Of a stretch of 12,749 nt of DNA, positions 1-8,550 are shown piece after piece. The stretch is taken from NCBI GenBank assembly GCA_030267965.1, contig BRYA01000659.1, positions 1 to 12,749 on the forward strand, written 5' to 3'. Made by a program: the position numbers and the translations under genes. The notes under the pieces are model-generated. The model had not been told where the DNA came from. It ran no database searches and worked only from the letters and a program-made list of their open reading frames with translations. Position 1 is the first letter of the stretch; every line of letters starts with the position of its first letter. The stretch comes from Triparma columacea. Lineage: Eukaryota; Sar; Bolidophyceae; Parmales; Triparmaceae.

Positions 1-79
1 GTTGGAAATACAATTCAATGAGCAGGGATCCTTCCATTTTCTTTCACCCTAATCTATCTCCACGTTGCTCCGCTTCTTC

Positions 80-1317
80 CTATAAGGCGTAAGCCTCAAA
101 CACGTAAACCTTGATACTCCCAAAGTTCATTTTCTCCACCGTATCTGTCTTCCACCCTGTGCATACCGTTCATCGTGTTAGTGTTAGTTAAAAAAATCCT
201 TCCCCCCCTCCCCATCAAGCCTCTCCCCCGCCTTAATCTCCTCACCTCCTTTAACCCCCCCCTCCCCCCCCTCGCAATTCAACCCCTCAACTTCCTCCTC
301 CCATATTTCCGGGAATTCCTCCAAGCTGTCAACCAAGTGCTTGTACTCCCTCCCCCCCCCGCTAACCGCCCACCCTACCGAAGGGACAACGTAGTGGATG
401 AACGACGACACTAGTACCCTCACCGTGAAAGTCAAGAGGGAGGAGAGGGATTGGAGGGGTGAGCTGGTGGACATTTTAGGCAGGACTGTAAGCGGGAAAT
501 CACGGGGCCACGTGGGGGTGTACGAAACCTCCAGGACTCCCAGCCTGCCCGCCTCCCCCCCCCCAGCGGATGTGGAGCCTCCCTCCCCGACGGACTTAAC
601 CATGTGCCTCCAGATGTTGCACATGGCAGCGCCGCGGTCGGGGACGTTCCGGATTCCGAACGCCACAGTGGCGTGGGTGATGGTGGGGGGGGCTACTACG
701 GGGGCTTCTCCGGCTACTACACCCTCGACCGACGAAGGGGAGGAAGAGGAGACGAACGTAAAATCTGTAGCGGACTTGAGGTGGAGCGATATGGGGGGGT
801 AGTGGGAGGAACCGCTGACGGGGCAGCTAGGACTTATCAGCGAGACACTCTCAACCCCCGGAAAAGGGGCTGGCGATAAGGGAGAAGGTAGGGCTAGGAA
901 GTTGACTAGCTTGTCGTGGCAGACGTTGAGCATACCGACGCTAGGGTCTACCGCTACTATCTTGGAAGGCCGACGGATTAGGCGGGGGTCGGTTGTCAGG
1001 TATGTCTTAACCACTTCGCACGTCCCAGTAGCTATGTCCATGAAATGAACGGGGCTGGGGGTATCGGGAGGGAGGGTGGAGGAAAGAAGGTGGAGACGCC
1101 ACTTCTGATCGAGCTTGAAGGTGAAGAGGGTGTTTATAATATCGTAGTAGGCAGAGATGGAGGTAAACATCGCGCCGGAACCGAGGGCAGGAGGAGGAGG
1201 GGGAAGGGAGGAATGAGCTACTCGGGAGGGGGGAGAGATTATTAGAAGGAGGAGGGTAAGGAGGGCAGGGATTGTATATCGGGGTATTTTAAGAGGATTG
1301 AAGTTTGAATCTGTCAT
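80..1317 (-). CDS. UbiE/COQ5/MenG-family quinone C-methyltransferase, 2 exons
   Basis: SAM-dependent methyltransferase of the family that methylates the quinone ring in ubiquinone or phylloquinone/menaquinone synthesis. Model: exon 1 1317-246, intron 245-157 (89 bp, GTGAGG..CAG, phase 1), exon 2 156-80; 382 aa. Family signatures seen: AYYDIINTLFTFKLDQKWR (56-74), SAM motif I as MDIATGTCEVV (93-103), VAVDPSVGML (121-130), AFGIRNVPDR (219-228), LEVSYTP (262-268) and YKHLVDSLEEFP (325-336). Exon 2 supplies the expected family ending (NFGSIKVYV). The start is the ATG at 1317; the frame is open further upstream but has no other ATG. The N-terminus (residues 12-30) is hydrophobic and signal-like, followed by a Pro run. 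No clear ASAFAP motif is present, so plastid (MenG) versus mitochondrion (COQ5) is unresolved. Residues 140-212 form a long Ser/Pro-rich insertion between SAM-binding motifs; unspliced intron sequence there is possible. Motif I ends GTCE rather than the usual GTGD. Confidence 0.8.
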
Positions 1318-1601
1318 TATATTGAGCGTAGTACAATGAGGTAATAAAAGATTAAAAGATTTGGTTGACACCAAAAATTGTGGAAATCTGACGTTTCCCG
1401 TTGTTCATATCAAATGCTTTGTTTCGATCTCATTATTGTTGTTAAGCCCTTGCCGTACGAACTCGACCCCTTTCCCGCCCCCTTTGGCTGTTCTTGGCCT
1501 CCTTACACCCCTTCTATTAACCCCAACCATGCCACCATGCCCAGCTGTCCTCTGTCTCCCTACCGCATGTCGGCACGCACGCAATCCGCTCTGGCGCTGC
1601 T
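1318..1601. promoter_or_regulatory. Spacer: upstream of methyltransferase, downstream of WDR92
   Basis: These 284 bp hold no credible gene. The stretch should contain the promoter of the minus-strand methyltransferase and the 3' UTR of WDR92. A TGACGT bZIP-type site lies at 1389-1394, 72 bp upstream of the methyltransferase ATG. The part near 1318-1460 is AT-richer than the coding DNA, and the rest is C/T-rich. Confidence 0.5.
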
Positions 1602-3063
1602 TTAGTACTTGTTTAGCTTGGTAACGATGAACACCCTCAAACTCTGGTCGAGGCAGCTCAAGCAGCACAACCCCTCCCTGTCAGGGCTCCAGTCAAAGCT
1701 GAGGGGGGGGGGGGGGGATGGCGGACGAAGAACTGGGGTTAACGACACGACATGTTGTGATCAAACGTTTTCCGCAGCTCGCCGCTCGCCAATTCACTCC
1801 TCAAACACTATCCGTAGCTCACCTGACAATGGGCTGCGTGCTGATGACCCTCGAGTTGAGAAGTTCCACGTTGCCCACCACGCCCACCGGCGCCTTATCC
1901 TTTTTGTGCTCCTCCTGCCTCTTCGCAGGGTAGTGGTACTTGTACAAATTGAACCCCCCGTTTCCTCCCCCCGTCATGAAAATGTCCCTGTTCTGGGGGA
2001 GGTGCTTCCCCAGCCACACGGTGCTCTTGTGTGCCCTCTCGCTCAACGACGCGAAGCCGTCCTCCGGGTGCTGGGTCCTCAGGTCGTAGCACCTAAACTT
2101 AGACTCCAAAGTCGTCACCACCATCTTGTTCATCTCGATATCTGGTCGGTCAAACTCCACGCATGTAACCCCATTCTTCACATTCGTCTCGTATCTTATG
2201 CTGTTTGTGCGGAGATCGAACATCTTGACGTCTCCGTTGTCGTAACCCGCGCACACGACTCTCTCGTCGTCGCTGTAATTGTTCCCGAAAGCCACTGACC
2301 AGCAGTCCCTCGCGGACTGTCCGTCCTCAGGCTCCAGGCTGAGGACCGGGGTCTCCACCCTAGGGTCCCACACCCTGACGCAGCCGTCCCTCCCCCCCGT
2401 GACGAGCTCCGGGGCCCCGAACCCTATCCCCTGCCCCCCGCAGCCGTCTATGGCGTTGATGATGCTGGCGTGAGCCTGCACGTTAAATATGGGGACCGTC
2501 GGCCTCTCGAGGTCGGATATACTCAGCACGCCCCCGTAATCCCCGAACGCCAGGTGGCGGTCCTCTATCCCGCTGGCCCCGAACGTGGCGCACTTGATGC
2601 CGTGGGGAAGAACATACTCCCCAATGGTATTCAAGCTGCCCTTGGCCATCTCATGGACGGCAAGGACGCCCTTGGCCTTGGGCGAGATCCCGCAGCAGAC
2701 GAATCTAGCGCTGCATGGCACGAACTTTGTCTCGTAAGGCGTAAAATTGAGAGACTGGGGACGAGGGGAGGGTGAGGGAAGATGGAAAGTTAAAATTGAG
2801 TGGGCTTGGGGGCAAGGGGCGGGAGATCAGACAGGTCTGAGGAGTTACACTATAATAGTACCGCCAGATCAGCAAGCTATCCCGACCGTATCACCCTCAG
2901 AGTCTGTTATAAATTTGAGTTCGCAACGGATCAAAATGTGCCCATCTGTCAATATCCCCCAATTCGAACTTTTGGCGGCACCAGAAGGCACCGCAACGCA
3001 ACTATCCTACCAACTCACCTTATGGATGTGCTCGATAATCTGGGGGGCGTCTGTCGAATCCAT
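1602..3063 (-). CDS. WDR92: WDR92/DNAAF10 (Monad) WD40 protein, dynein assembly factor, 3 exons
   Basis: WD40 beta-propeller protein that in other eukaryotes binds the R2TP/prefoldin-like co-chaperone complex and is needed for cytoplasmic preassembly of axonemal dynein arms. Model: exon 1 3063-3019 (15 codons, contains PQIIEHIHK), intron 3018-2755 (264 bp), exon 2 2754-1823, intron 1822-1699 (124 bp), exon 3 1698-1602. Phases agree (0, then 2), and the total is 357 aa, the length I recall for human WDR92. Diagnostic stretches: [94 protein letters not shown] and STQPIVS; exon 3 gives [10 protein letters not shown] and ends [10 protein letters not shown]. This is an almost colinear match to the family along its whole length. 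It starts at the ATG at 3063, about 190 bp after the PRORP stop. Confidence 0.95.
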
Positions 3064-3255
3064 CCTCCAAAAGCCAAAAACTTTGGAAACTCAAGCATTT
3101 TTAGTGGGGAGAGGTGGAATTTTTGGTCGACGTCAACGGGAAGCATGTGGCTTTCTGGTGCTCGCGTAGGTAACAAGAGGTTGTGCTGTTTTTTTGCTTG
3201 CGACCTGCCTGGTAAATAAATGCCCATTCTTTCTCACAAATTTGTCGTCCTTTTG
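3064..3255. promoter_or_regulatory. Spacer: PRORP 3' end and WDR92 upstream region
   Basis: These 192 bp hold the presumed WDR92 promoter. TGACGT on the minus strand (ACGTCA at 3130-3135) sits 67 bp upstream of the WDR92 ATG. An alternative last exon of PRORP may lie here (3208-3101), reached from a GTGAGT donor at 3300 and a TTTACCAG acceptor at 3209. If that exon is used, the two genes are only about 37 bp apart. Confidence 0.45.
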
Positions 3256-6129
3256 TTACAATCCCTCGTTTACAACACAGTACGTCGTGCGAATACTCAC
3301 CTCACCGTCCTCCCCGATGAATCTGATCGGAAGGTGCCACACTCCTTCTCTCCCTCCGCCCACCGCCTCCACCTCGTTCCTTTGTATTGCGAGACTGAAG
3401 CTGTTAGGGGGAGAGAAAGACAAGGTTTCCCCGGCTTCCTGCAACAATTTTTCCACCACCTCCCAATCAACGTCTTCCTTCTTCTTGCTCATTTCAGTTA
3501 GCACCTCCTTCCCTTCGTCCTCGTCCTTAAACCCGAGGCAGAGTCCCTCGTAGCCTACGAACTGAGTCGTGACCCACGTGTGGAACGCCAGCTCTCCTAT
3601 TTTCCCCGTGATGTCCAAATGGTGGTCCCTCAACAGGTCATTGCTAACGATGAGCCTCTCGTGGCAACCCTTGAAGGGACTGTCCTCCCCCCTGCCCTCA
3701 AACCCCCCCCCCCCCGCCCCCCCCAACACGCTGGCGAGCATCCAGTAGTAGTCGTCGAGACAGAGGGTCGGAGCGATGTAAAGCTGACCCCTCTCCTTCC
3801 AAGCTTCGATGAAGGTGGATTCCTCCTTCGTCAATCTTTGCCTCAACCCCCATCTTTGCGATCTTTGCCTCAACCCCGGCCCGCCCTTCGCCTCCGACCA
3901 GCCCTCTGCGCTGCTGATGGTCCAGCTCTTGCTACAGTACTTTCTCGGCAACACCACCAGGCAGTGCTCCCCGGCCCTTTCGAGGGCGGCGACGAGCATA
4001 GCAATCTGGTTGTAATTGAACCTGCCCTTGGCGTGATTCTGACTATAGTATGCCACGTTCGCCCCGTCGACAAGAACGCTAAAATTCCGACCCTCCATCC
4101 ACTCCTCAAACTTTGAAATCTGCTCCTCTCCGAATGTCTCGTTCATTCCCATTTCCTGGCGCAGCTTGGCCTGCTTGATGCTTTTCTTGTTATTGAACTT
4201 GAGGAAAGCCTGGTATTCGACGTCGGCAATGTCCTTGATTGCATCAACGAGCAGCCCCTTCCCTCGCGGCGAAATGGTGAGCTGCCTAAGTTTCACCCCT
4301 GTGAGCTCGCACACGCCGGTCTCCTTATCCACCTCTCCTATCCTGGCCCTTCCTCCGCTCTCCTTAACCAATTTGTTGGCGCTCTGCGAGGGGTGAGGGG
4401 TGAGTGGTGAGGGGTCGTGAGGAAGAGTAGGAAGGATCAAGGGGGAACACATCATTGGTATGATTTATCCGGTCGTCGCTTCCCTCCCTCCCTCCTACGT
4501 ACCTCCTCAGTCACGCTCAGAGTCGATTCTACCATTTTCTCCATGGTTTTCTTAATGTATTCATTTATGTATTCTACCCGCGGCGCGTCAAGCACTGCAC
4601 TCCCCGCCCTAAATGCGTATCCTACCACTGACATGTATTCTTCATCCGTAACCTTAACCCCATCCGCGCTGAGCATCTCATCAAAGTACTCGAAGACCGC
4701 CCTAAAGTTGTCCTCGCTAACATCCCGTTTCGTCAAAGCCTCAAGTATCGGGCTGCAGTTGGAGTGAAGCGATTCGCAGAAAGGGCGGTGTTAAAGGATT
4801 GAATGGAGCCAAAGTATCAAGAAAAGGACTAAATTCTCACTCACCTGCACGTCCTTAACTTCAATGCCCCTCGCCCCTCAGACTTCTCCAGTTTGCGAAG
4901 AATCTCCATGGCCTCCTCGATCCCATCTTCCGAGCTGCACAGGTTGCTAATCATGAGGGCCGCTATCGGTTCCTTCATCGGGTACTGGATTCCGTAATAT
5001 CTGTGTGTGTGTGTGTGGTTAGAATCAAATCAAGTGACATCATTATTGCAACAACGTCGTCGCCTCTTCCTCACCTCGCCACTTCTTTCATTTCGTCGTG
5101 ATAACCCTCCGCCTTCGCAAACGTTGAAAGGAATGCGTTCAGTTGCATAATGCTCATCTGGTACCCCATGACCCTGAGAGCGATGTACAGATCGCTCGCG
5201 GCCTGGGCGTTAGTGGTGTTGGCGGTCCTTCCGATTGCCAACGAGAGGAGTTTAGAGTTTACTTTCCACTCATGCTCACTCCAACCCTTCGACGCTATGA
5301 AGTCCTCCTTGCGGGAGAGGAGGGTCGCTTCGTTCTCCTCAACGGAAGGGGGGGGGAGGGGGGGGAGGTCCGAGAGGTAGTTCTCCAATTTAGCAAAGTC
5401 ATACTCCATTGTGCTGCCGGTTCTATCGGTGAAGGCGGGGTGCTAACAGTGGGTGTGAATTTGGGGTTGGCGAGGAAGTAGCGTTGGGTTAGAAACTTCT
5501 TCACTTCTCGTCGTCATCGCTTCGCTTCAAATCTCAAAAACAGGCTCACCTTCTTCCGGCTGCCGGGTAAGGACCCACTTCCCCAGTTATTGAACATGTT
5601 CCTGCAATATTCAATGGCAGGTGTCGTGTCCCCCCCCCCCCGCACAGAACTGCGATGAGAGAAACAAGGGTTGCGTTAGTTTTGTGAATAGAACTGTCGT
5701 ACTTTTCTTACCACACTTGCCCAACCATCCTCACCTTTGTCTATTGCTCGGCTTCATGTACATTCGACTGAGCATGCCCGTGCTTCGGAGGTGATTGGCG
5801 GGCTGTGATTTGGTGTTCGTTTCGTTGTAGATTCCCTTCTCGCCATCAAGAACACCAGAAACTTCAGAGGCAAAAAGTCGGGGAGCAGTTCGAGTGCAGG
5901 ATAACCTCATTGGAGAAAACCCGTTTGGATGCAGTAAATTTCCGCACCACAAACCAGGGACCCCCGTGATTACAGCGGAAGCTGTTCTGATACCAAGCTT
6001 TGCAGCAAACATGGGGGAGCCGAGGTCGGGCAATGGGGAAGAAAATGCTGTGATCGTCCTAATCGAGTCCAGAACGAGGAAAAGAAGAACTATTGGACGT
6101 GTTAAAGGCCGCCAAGTTTGCCGTAACAT
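3256..6129 (-). CDS. PRORP: PRORP, protein-only RNase P, predicted plastid-targeted, 6 exons
   Basis: Protein-only RNase P, which removes tRNA 5' leaders. Model: 6129-5735, 5649-5550, 5442-5075, 5000-4845, 4752-4503, 4383-3256; every phase closes and gives 798 aa. Residues 10-30 hold a hydrophobic signal followed by ITAF|SSP, resembling the ASAFAP plastid-import motif of complex red plastids. Residues of about 133-420 are helical PPR-type sequence (for example AIEYCRNMF, AALMISNLC, KLRTCSPILEAL). The NYN nuclease has all expected acidic residues: D529 (VLVDGANVAYY), D633/D634 (CLDDYYWML), D672 and D676 (IVSNDLLRDHH). A Gly-rich insertion of about 20 residues (643-662) separates DDYYW from VSND. 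The zinc-site region reads GVCELTG (448-451), where CxxC is usual. 5' exons were found by splice signals and are weaker; the 5443 acceptor is least certain. The 3' end is ambiguous: the frame stops at 3256 (ending TTYCVVNEGL), but a strong GAG|GTGAGT donor at 3300 could splice to 3208-3101. Confidence 0.88.
3834..3877. repeat. 27-bp in-frame tandem duplication inside the PRORP nuclease exon
   Basis: A 17-bp string beginning ATCTTTGCCTC occurs at 3834-3850 and again at 3861-3877, period 27 bp. On the PRORP strand it encodes GLRQRSQRW-GLRQR, a nine-residue repeat in a loop between the first NYN strand-helix unit and the FIEAWKERG helix. It is a multiple of three and keeps the frame. Confidence 0.8.
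5630..5641. repeat. 12-base C run inside coding exon 2 of PRORP
   Basis: Twelve consecutive C on the plus strand are read on the gene strand as CGG GGG GGG GGG GAC (Arg-Gly-Gly-Gly-Asp). Only this run length, or one differing by three, keeps exon 2 in frame between its acceptor at 5650 and donor at 5549. It is a slippage-prone site and a possible assembly error point. Confidence 0.7.
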
Positions 6130-6375
6130 TTAATTTTCCCACGCAAAAGACTCAAACTCAGTTTGAGCAAAGTGGTGGAATTCAGGGTGCTGTATTTTTT
6201 CGCCCTACTTCCATTTGTGAGGCCTTTGAGCCGTAACACTTTGAATTTCCGAAAGATCTTCCAATTACCCCCATTGACGTCAACAAATTTGCACGAAACG
6301 TTTGCTCCGCCAAAAAAGGGGCCCACATTTTCACTCAACGACAACCTTTTTCAGGAAGTTTTGAGATAAAGAGTA
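6130..6375. promoter_or_regulatory. Bidirectional promoter between PRORP and the LAMMER-type kinase
   Basis: These 246 bp separate the two ATGs of divergent genes. The stretch is AT-richer than the flanks and has no gene of its own. An in-frame TAA at 6367-6369 fixes the kinase start at 6376. It holds a perfect inverted repeat CTCAAAC-TCA-GTTTGAG at 6151-6167 and the palindrome TGACGTCA at 6275-6282. Both could be protein-binding sites; no TATA box is evident. Confidence 0.65.
6275..6282. promoter_or_regulatory. Perfect CRE-type palindrome TGACGTCA
   Basis: The full 8-bp TGACGTCA is visible. Proteins of the bZIP family (CREB/ATF; in stramenopiles also the blue-light aureochromes, known to bind TGACGT) recognise this core. 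It lies 146 bp from the PRORP ATG and 94 bp from the kinase ATG, so it could serve both genes. Function is inferred from the motif only. Confidence 0.5.
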
Positions 6376-8489
6376 ATGCCGAGGGAATTGTTGGCTGGTG
6401 ATGTACCTGAAAGCAATGCAGATAATGCTGAAAACACTCGGATTTCGGCGGGGCTAACTAGTGTAGAAAATATCCCAATGCTGGGAGGTGGGGGTGGGGA
6501 CATGAAGGAGAAGGATGAGAAGGAGAAGGACGAGAAGGAGAAGGACGAGAAGGAGAGGGACAAGAAGGACAAGAAAGACAAGAAGAAGAACAAGAAGAGG
6601 AAGAAGAAGAAGAAGAAGAAAGATAAAAAGGAGAAGAAAGAGAAGAAGGAGGTGAGGGTGAATAGCTGCAAGATGTTTCACACTATGGGCGTCGCGCATT
6701 CGTTCTCACTTCCCTTCGCTACTCGAACCCGCAGAAATCGGCAAAGAAGAGCCACAAAAAGTCGTCATCAAAGAAGTCAAAGGTCAGATGAAGAGTGCGG
6801 AGAGCTGAGAGTGGGGAGAGCGCGCAAGAGAATCGTTGTCGCGAATTCCTTCACCAACCCCCCCCCCCCCTCGCAGAGATCAAAGCGACAGTCGCCGTCA
6901 ACGGACTCCTCCGCCGACTCTACTTCCTCCTCTTCGAACTCCTCTTCCCTTGCTCCCCCCTCAAAGAAACGCCGTCTTTCCCCTTCCCCAGCTGCCGATC
7001 TTGCACAAGCACCTGCACCCGCAATCGCACCCTCGCGAACTCTCTCCCTCGTCGCCCACACCTCCGCCTCTCCGCTCTCGGGTCAGAACTCGCCCCTTCC
7101 TTCGTCCGCAAAAGCCCTTGCGCCTCCCAAAATTGTGGGCGGCCACATCGACCCCTCAGATCCCGACCAAACGCACCACCTCATGGCCCCTCCCGGGACG
7201 TTGTTGGATGACAGGTACGAGATCAATGGCGACCTAGGCCTCGGAACCTTTGGCAGGGTGTTGTGTTGCAGGGATTTAAAGAGAGAGGGGGAAGAGGTCG
7301 CCGTTAAGGTCATAAGGAGCATCAAGAGGTACGAGGAGTCGGCAAAGATTGAGTTTGGGGTGCTGTTGGACGTGAACAAGAGGGGGGGGAGGGGCGTCGA
7401 GCTTTGCGTGAAGATGCTCGACAACTTCATCCATGCAGGACACTTTTGCATGGTGTTTGAGCCCCTCAGCGTGAGCCTTTACGACCTCATCAAGGGCAAC
7501 GACTACGCCCCCCTTCCCTTGAGGCTCTGCTTGAGGATTGCGAGGGATCTCGTCGAGGGGGTAGGATTCCTCCACGAAATGAGGCTGATCCACACCGACC
7601 TCAAGTTAGAGAATGTAATGTTCAGAGGAGGCGAGACCTTCTTTATGGAGGACTATAGGAGGAGGAAGGTGAAGCTACCGAGGGGAGGAGGGGTCAAGAT
7701 TATAGACTTTGGAGGGGCGACGTACGACAATCAACACAAGGGCAAGACAGTGAATACTAGGCAGTACAGGTAGGCGGGGCGGTGAGCGAAGCGGCGGCGA
7801 GCGAAGCGGCGGCGAGCGAAGCGAGCCGCGTGAAGACTGTTCAGCGAGGACTAACGGAGTGCGGCGAGCGGCGAGCGGTCAATCGGTGCAGAGAGGAGGG
7901 TTGATATCTAACGTCCTCCCCCCCCCATTCATCCCCTCTCAGGGCTCCCGAGGTGATTCTCCAGCTAGGCTGGAGCATGCCTAGCGATATGTGGAGGTGA
8001 GAAGGACGAAAGAGAAGGGGGGGGAAAGAGAAAGAAGGACGAATGAGAAAGAAGGACGAATGAGAAAGAAGCACATGCGACAACGCCACTCCACACATCG
8101 GGACTCCACGCGACCAAGTCTAACCAGTCTAACCATTTGACGCTCGTCACAGCCTAGGATGTATACTGGCTGAGATTTCAAGCGGAGACCTTCTATTCAG
8201 CACCCATGACAACCGGGAGCACCTCGCGATGATTGAGAGGTGCTGCGGGAAGTTCCCCGAGGACATGGTGAGGGGGAGCAAGGTCGCGGACGGAATTTTT
8301 GGGGAGGACGGCTGGCATGCAGGTGATCTCAGCAAGTCCAGCGAGAGGCACGTCCAAAAGGTAAAATCTATAGACGAGGAGTTCGGGTGGAGCGGGAGGG
8401 GCTGGTGCGGGCTCATGGAGGGGTGCCTCACTGTGAATCCTAGAAGGAGAATCAGGGCTTGGGAGGCACTAAGGGACTTTTTCGATTAA
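6376..8489 (+). CDS. LAMMER/CLK-type dual-specificity protein kinase, 5 exons
   Basis: Nuclear-type kinase of the CLK/LAMMER group, whose known members phosphorylate SR splicing factors. Model: 6376-6651, 6735-6782, 6877-7769, 7943-7996, 8153-8489; 535 aa. Residues 41-108 are a Lys/Glu/Asp then Lys/Ser-rich basic tail that may act in nuclear localisation. Residues 109-145 are an RS/Ser-rich stretch with SKKRRLSPSP. The kinase domain spans about 222-530: GLGTFGRV loop (229-236), K252 in VAVKV, HTDLKLEN (347-354; HTD rather than HRD is typical of LAMMER kinases), DFG at 385-387, RAPE at 406-409, and the LAMMER motif as EHLAMIER (446-453). Introns 1 (83 bp) and 2 (94 bp) are inferred: reading straight through stays open but replaces the basic tail with unrelated residues, whereas splicing yields KSAKKSHKKSSSKKSK and restores frame. 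Introns 3 and 4 follow directly from the kinase match. TAA precedes the ATG in frame. Confidence 0.92.
7779..7829. repeat. GC-rich GAGCGAAGCG tandem/hairpin repeat in kinase intron 3
   Basis: About three copies of a 15-bp unit (GCGGCGGCGAGCGAA and a GCGGTGAGCGAA variant) run from GCGG at 7779 to CCGC at 7829, so the block ends are inverted repeats. GCGGCGAGCGGCGAGCGG around 7861-7878 is a related remnant. The block lies wholly inside the 173-bp intron 7770-7942. A closely related block lies in the MFS intron at 9391-9440. Confidence 0.75.
8028..8071. repeat. 17-bp purine-rich tandem repeat in kinase intron 4
   Basis: Unit GAGAAAGAAGGACGAAT occurs at 8028-8044 and 8045-8061, with a third partial copy at 8062-8071. 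A diverged copy precedes it near 8000-8015. It lies within intron 7997-8152 and is probably replication slippage; no coding role. Confidence 0.75.
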
Positions 8490-8493
8490 TAAA
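8488..8493 (+). terminator. AATAAA polyadenylation-type signal overlapping the kinase stop codon
   Basis: AATAAA begins on the last two bases of the TAA stop (8487-8489). Only 61 bp separate this stop from the stop of the opposing MFS gene, so cleavage probably happens inside the neighbour's 3' UTR or coding end. A signal within or beside a stop codon fits very short 3' UTRs but could be coincidence. Confidence 0.35.
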
Positions 8494-8550
8494 TAATAAC
8501 CAATGCTATGATACACAACAACAACGAAGTAAGTATTTTCGGGTTCCGTT

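Noticed and set aside
184..245. Extension of the methyltransferase frame to a stop at 184
   Set aside because: It is Gly/Glu low-complexity after a GTGAGG donor; splicing to 156-80 gives a family-like C-terminus with matching phase.
2827..2859. Two small palindromes in WDR92 intron 1 (TCAGAC-AG-GTCTGA and ACTAT-A-ATAGT)
   Set aside because: Short enough to arise by chance; no repeat elsewhere in the window and no link to splicing seen.
2747..3227. Plus-strand frames over WDR92 intron 1 and upstream region
   Set aside because: No similarity, no splice support, and they overlap the well-supported WDR92 exon 1.
5001..5017. GT microsatellite considered as a separate repeat feature
   Set aside because: It is the (CA)n tract serving as the 3' end of a PRORP intron, directly before the exon starting at 5000; ordinary intron content.
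6454..6699. Minus-strand frames rich in Leu/Phe opposite the kinase poly-Lys tract
   Set aside because: Complement of AAG/GAG repeats; the apparent hydrophobicity is an artefact of the purine-rich coding strand.
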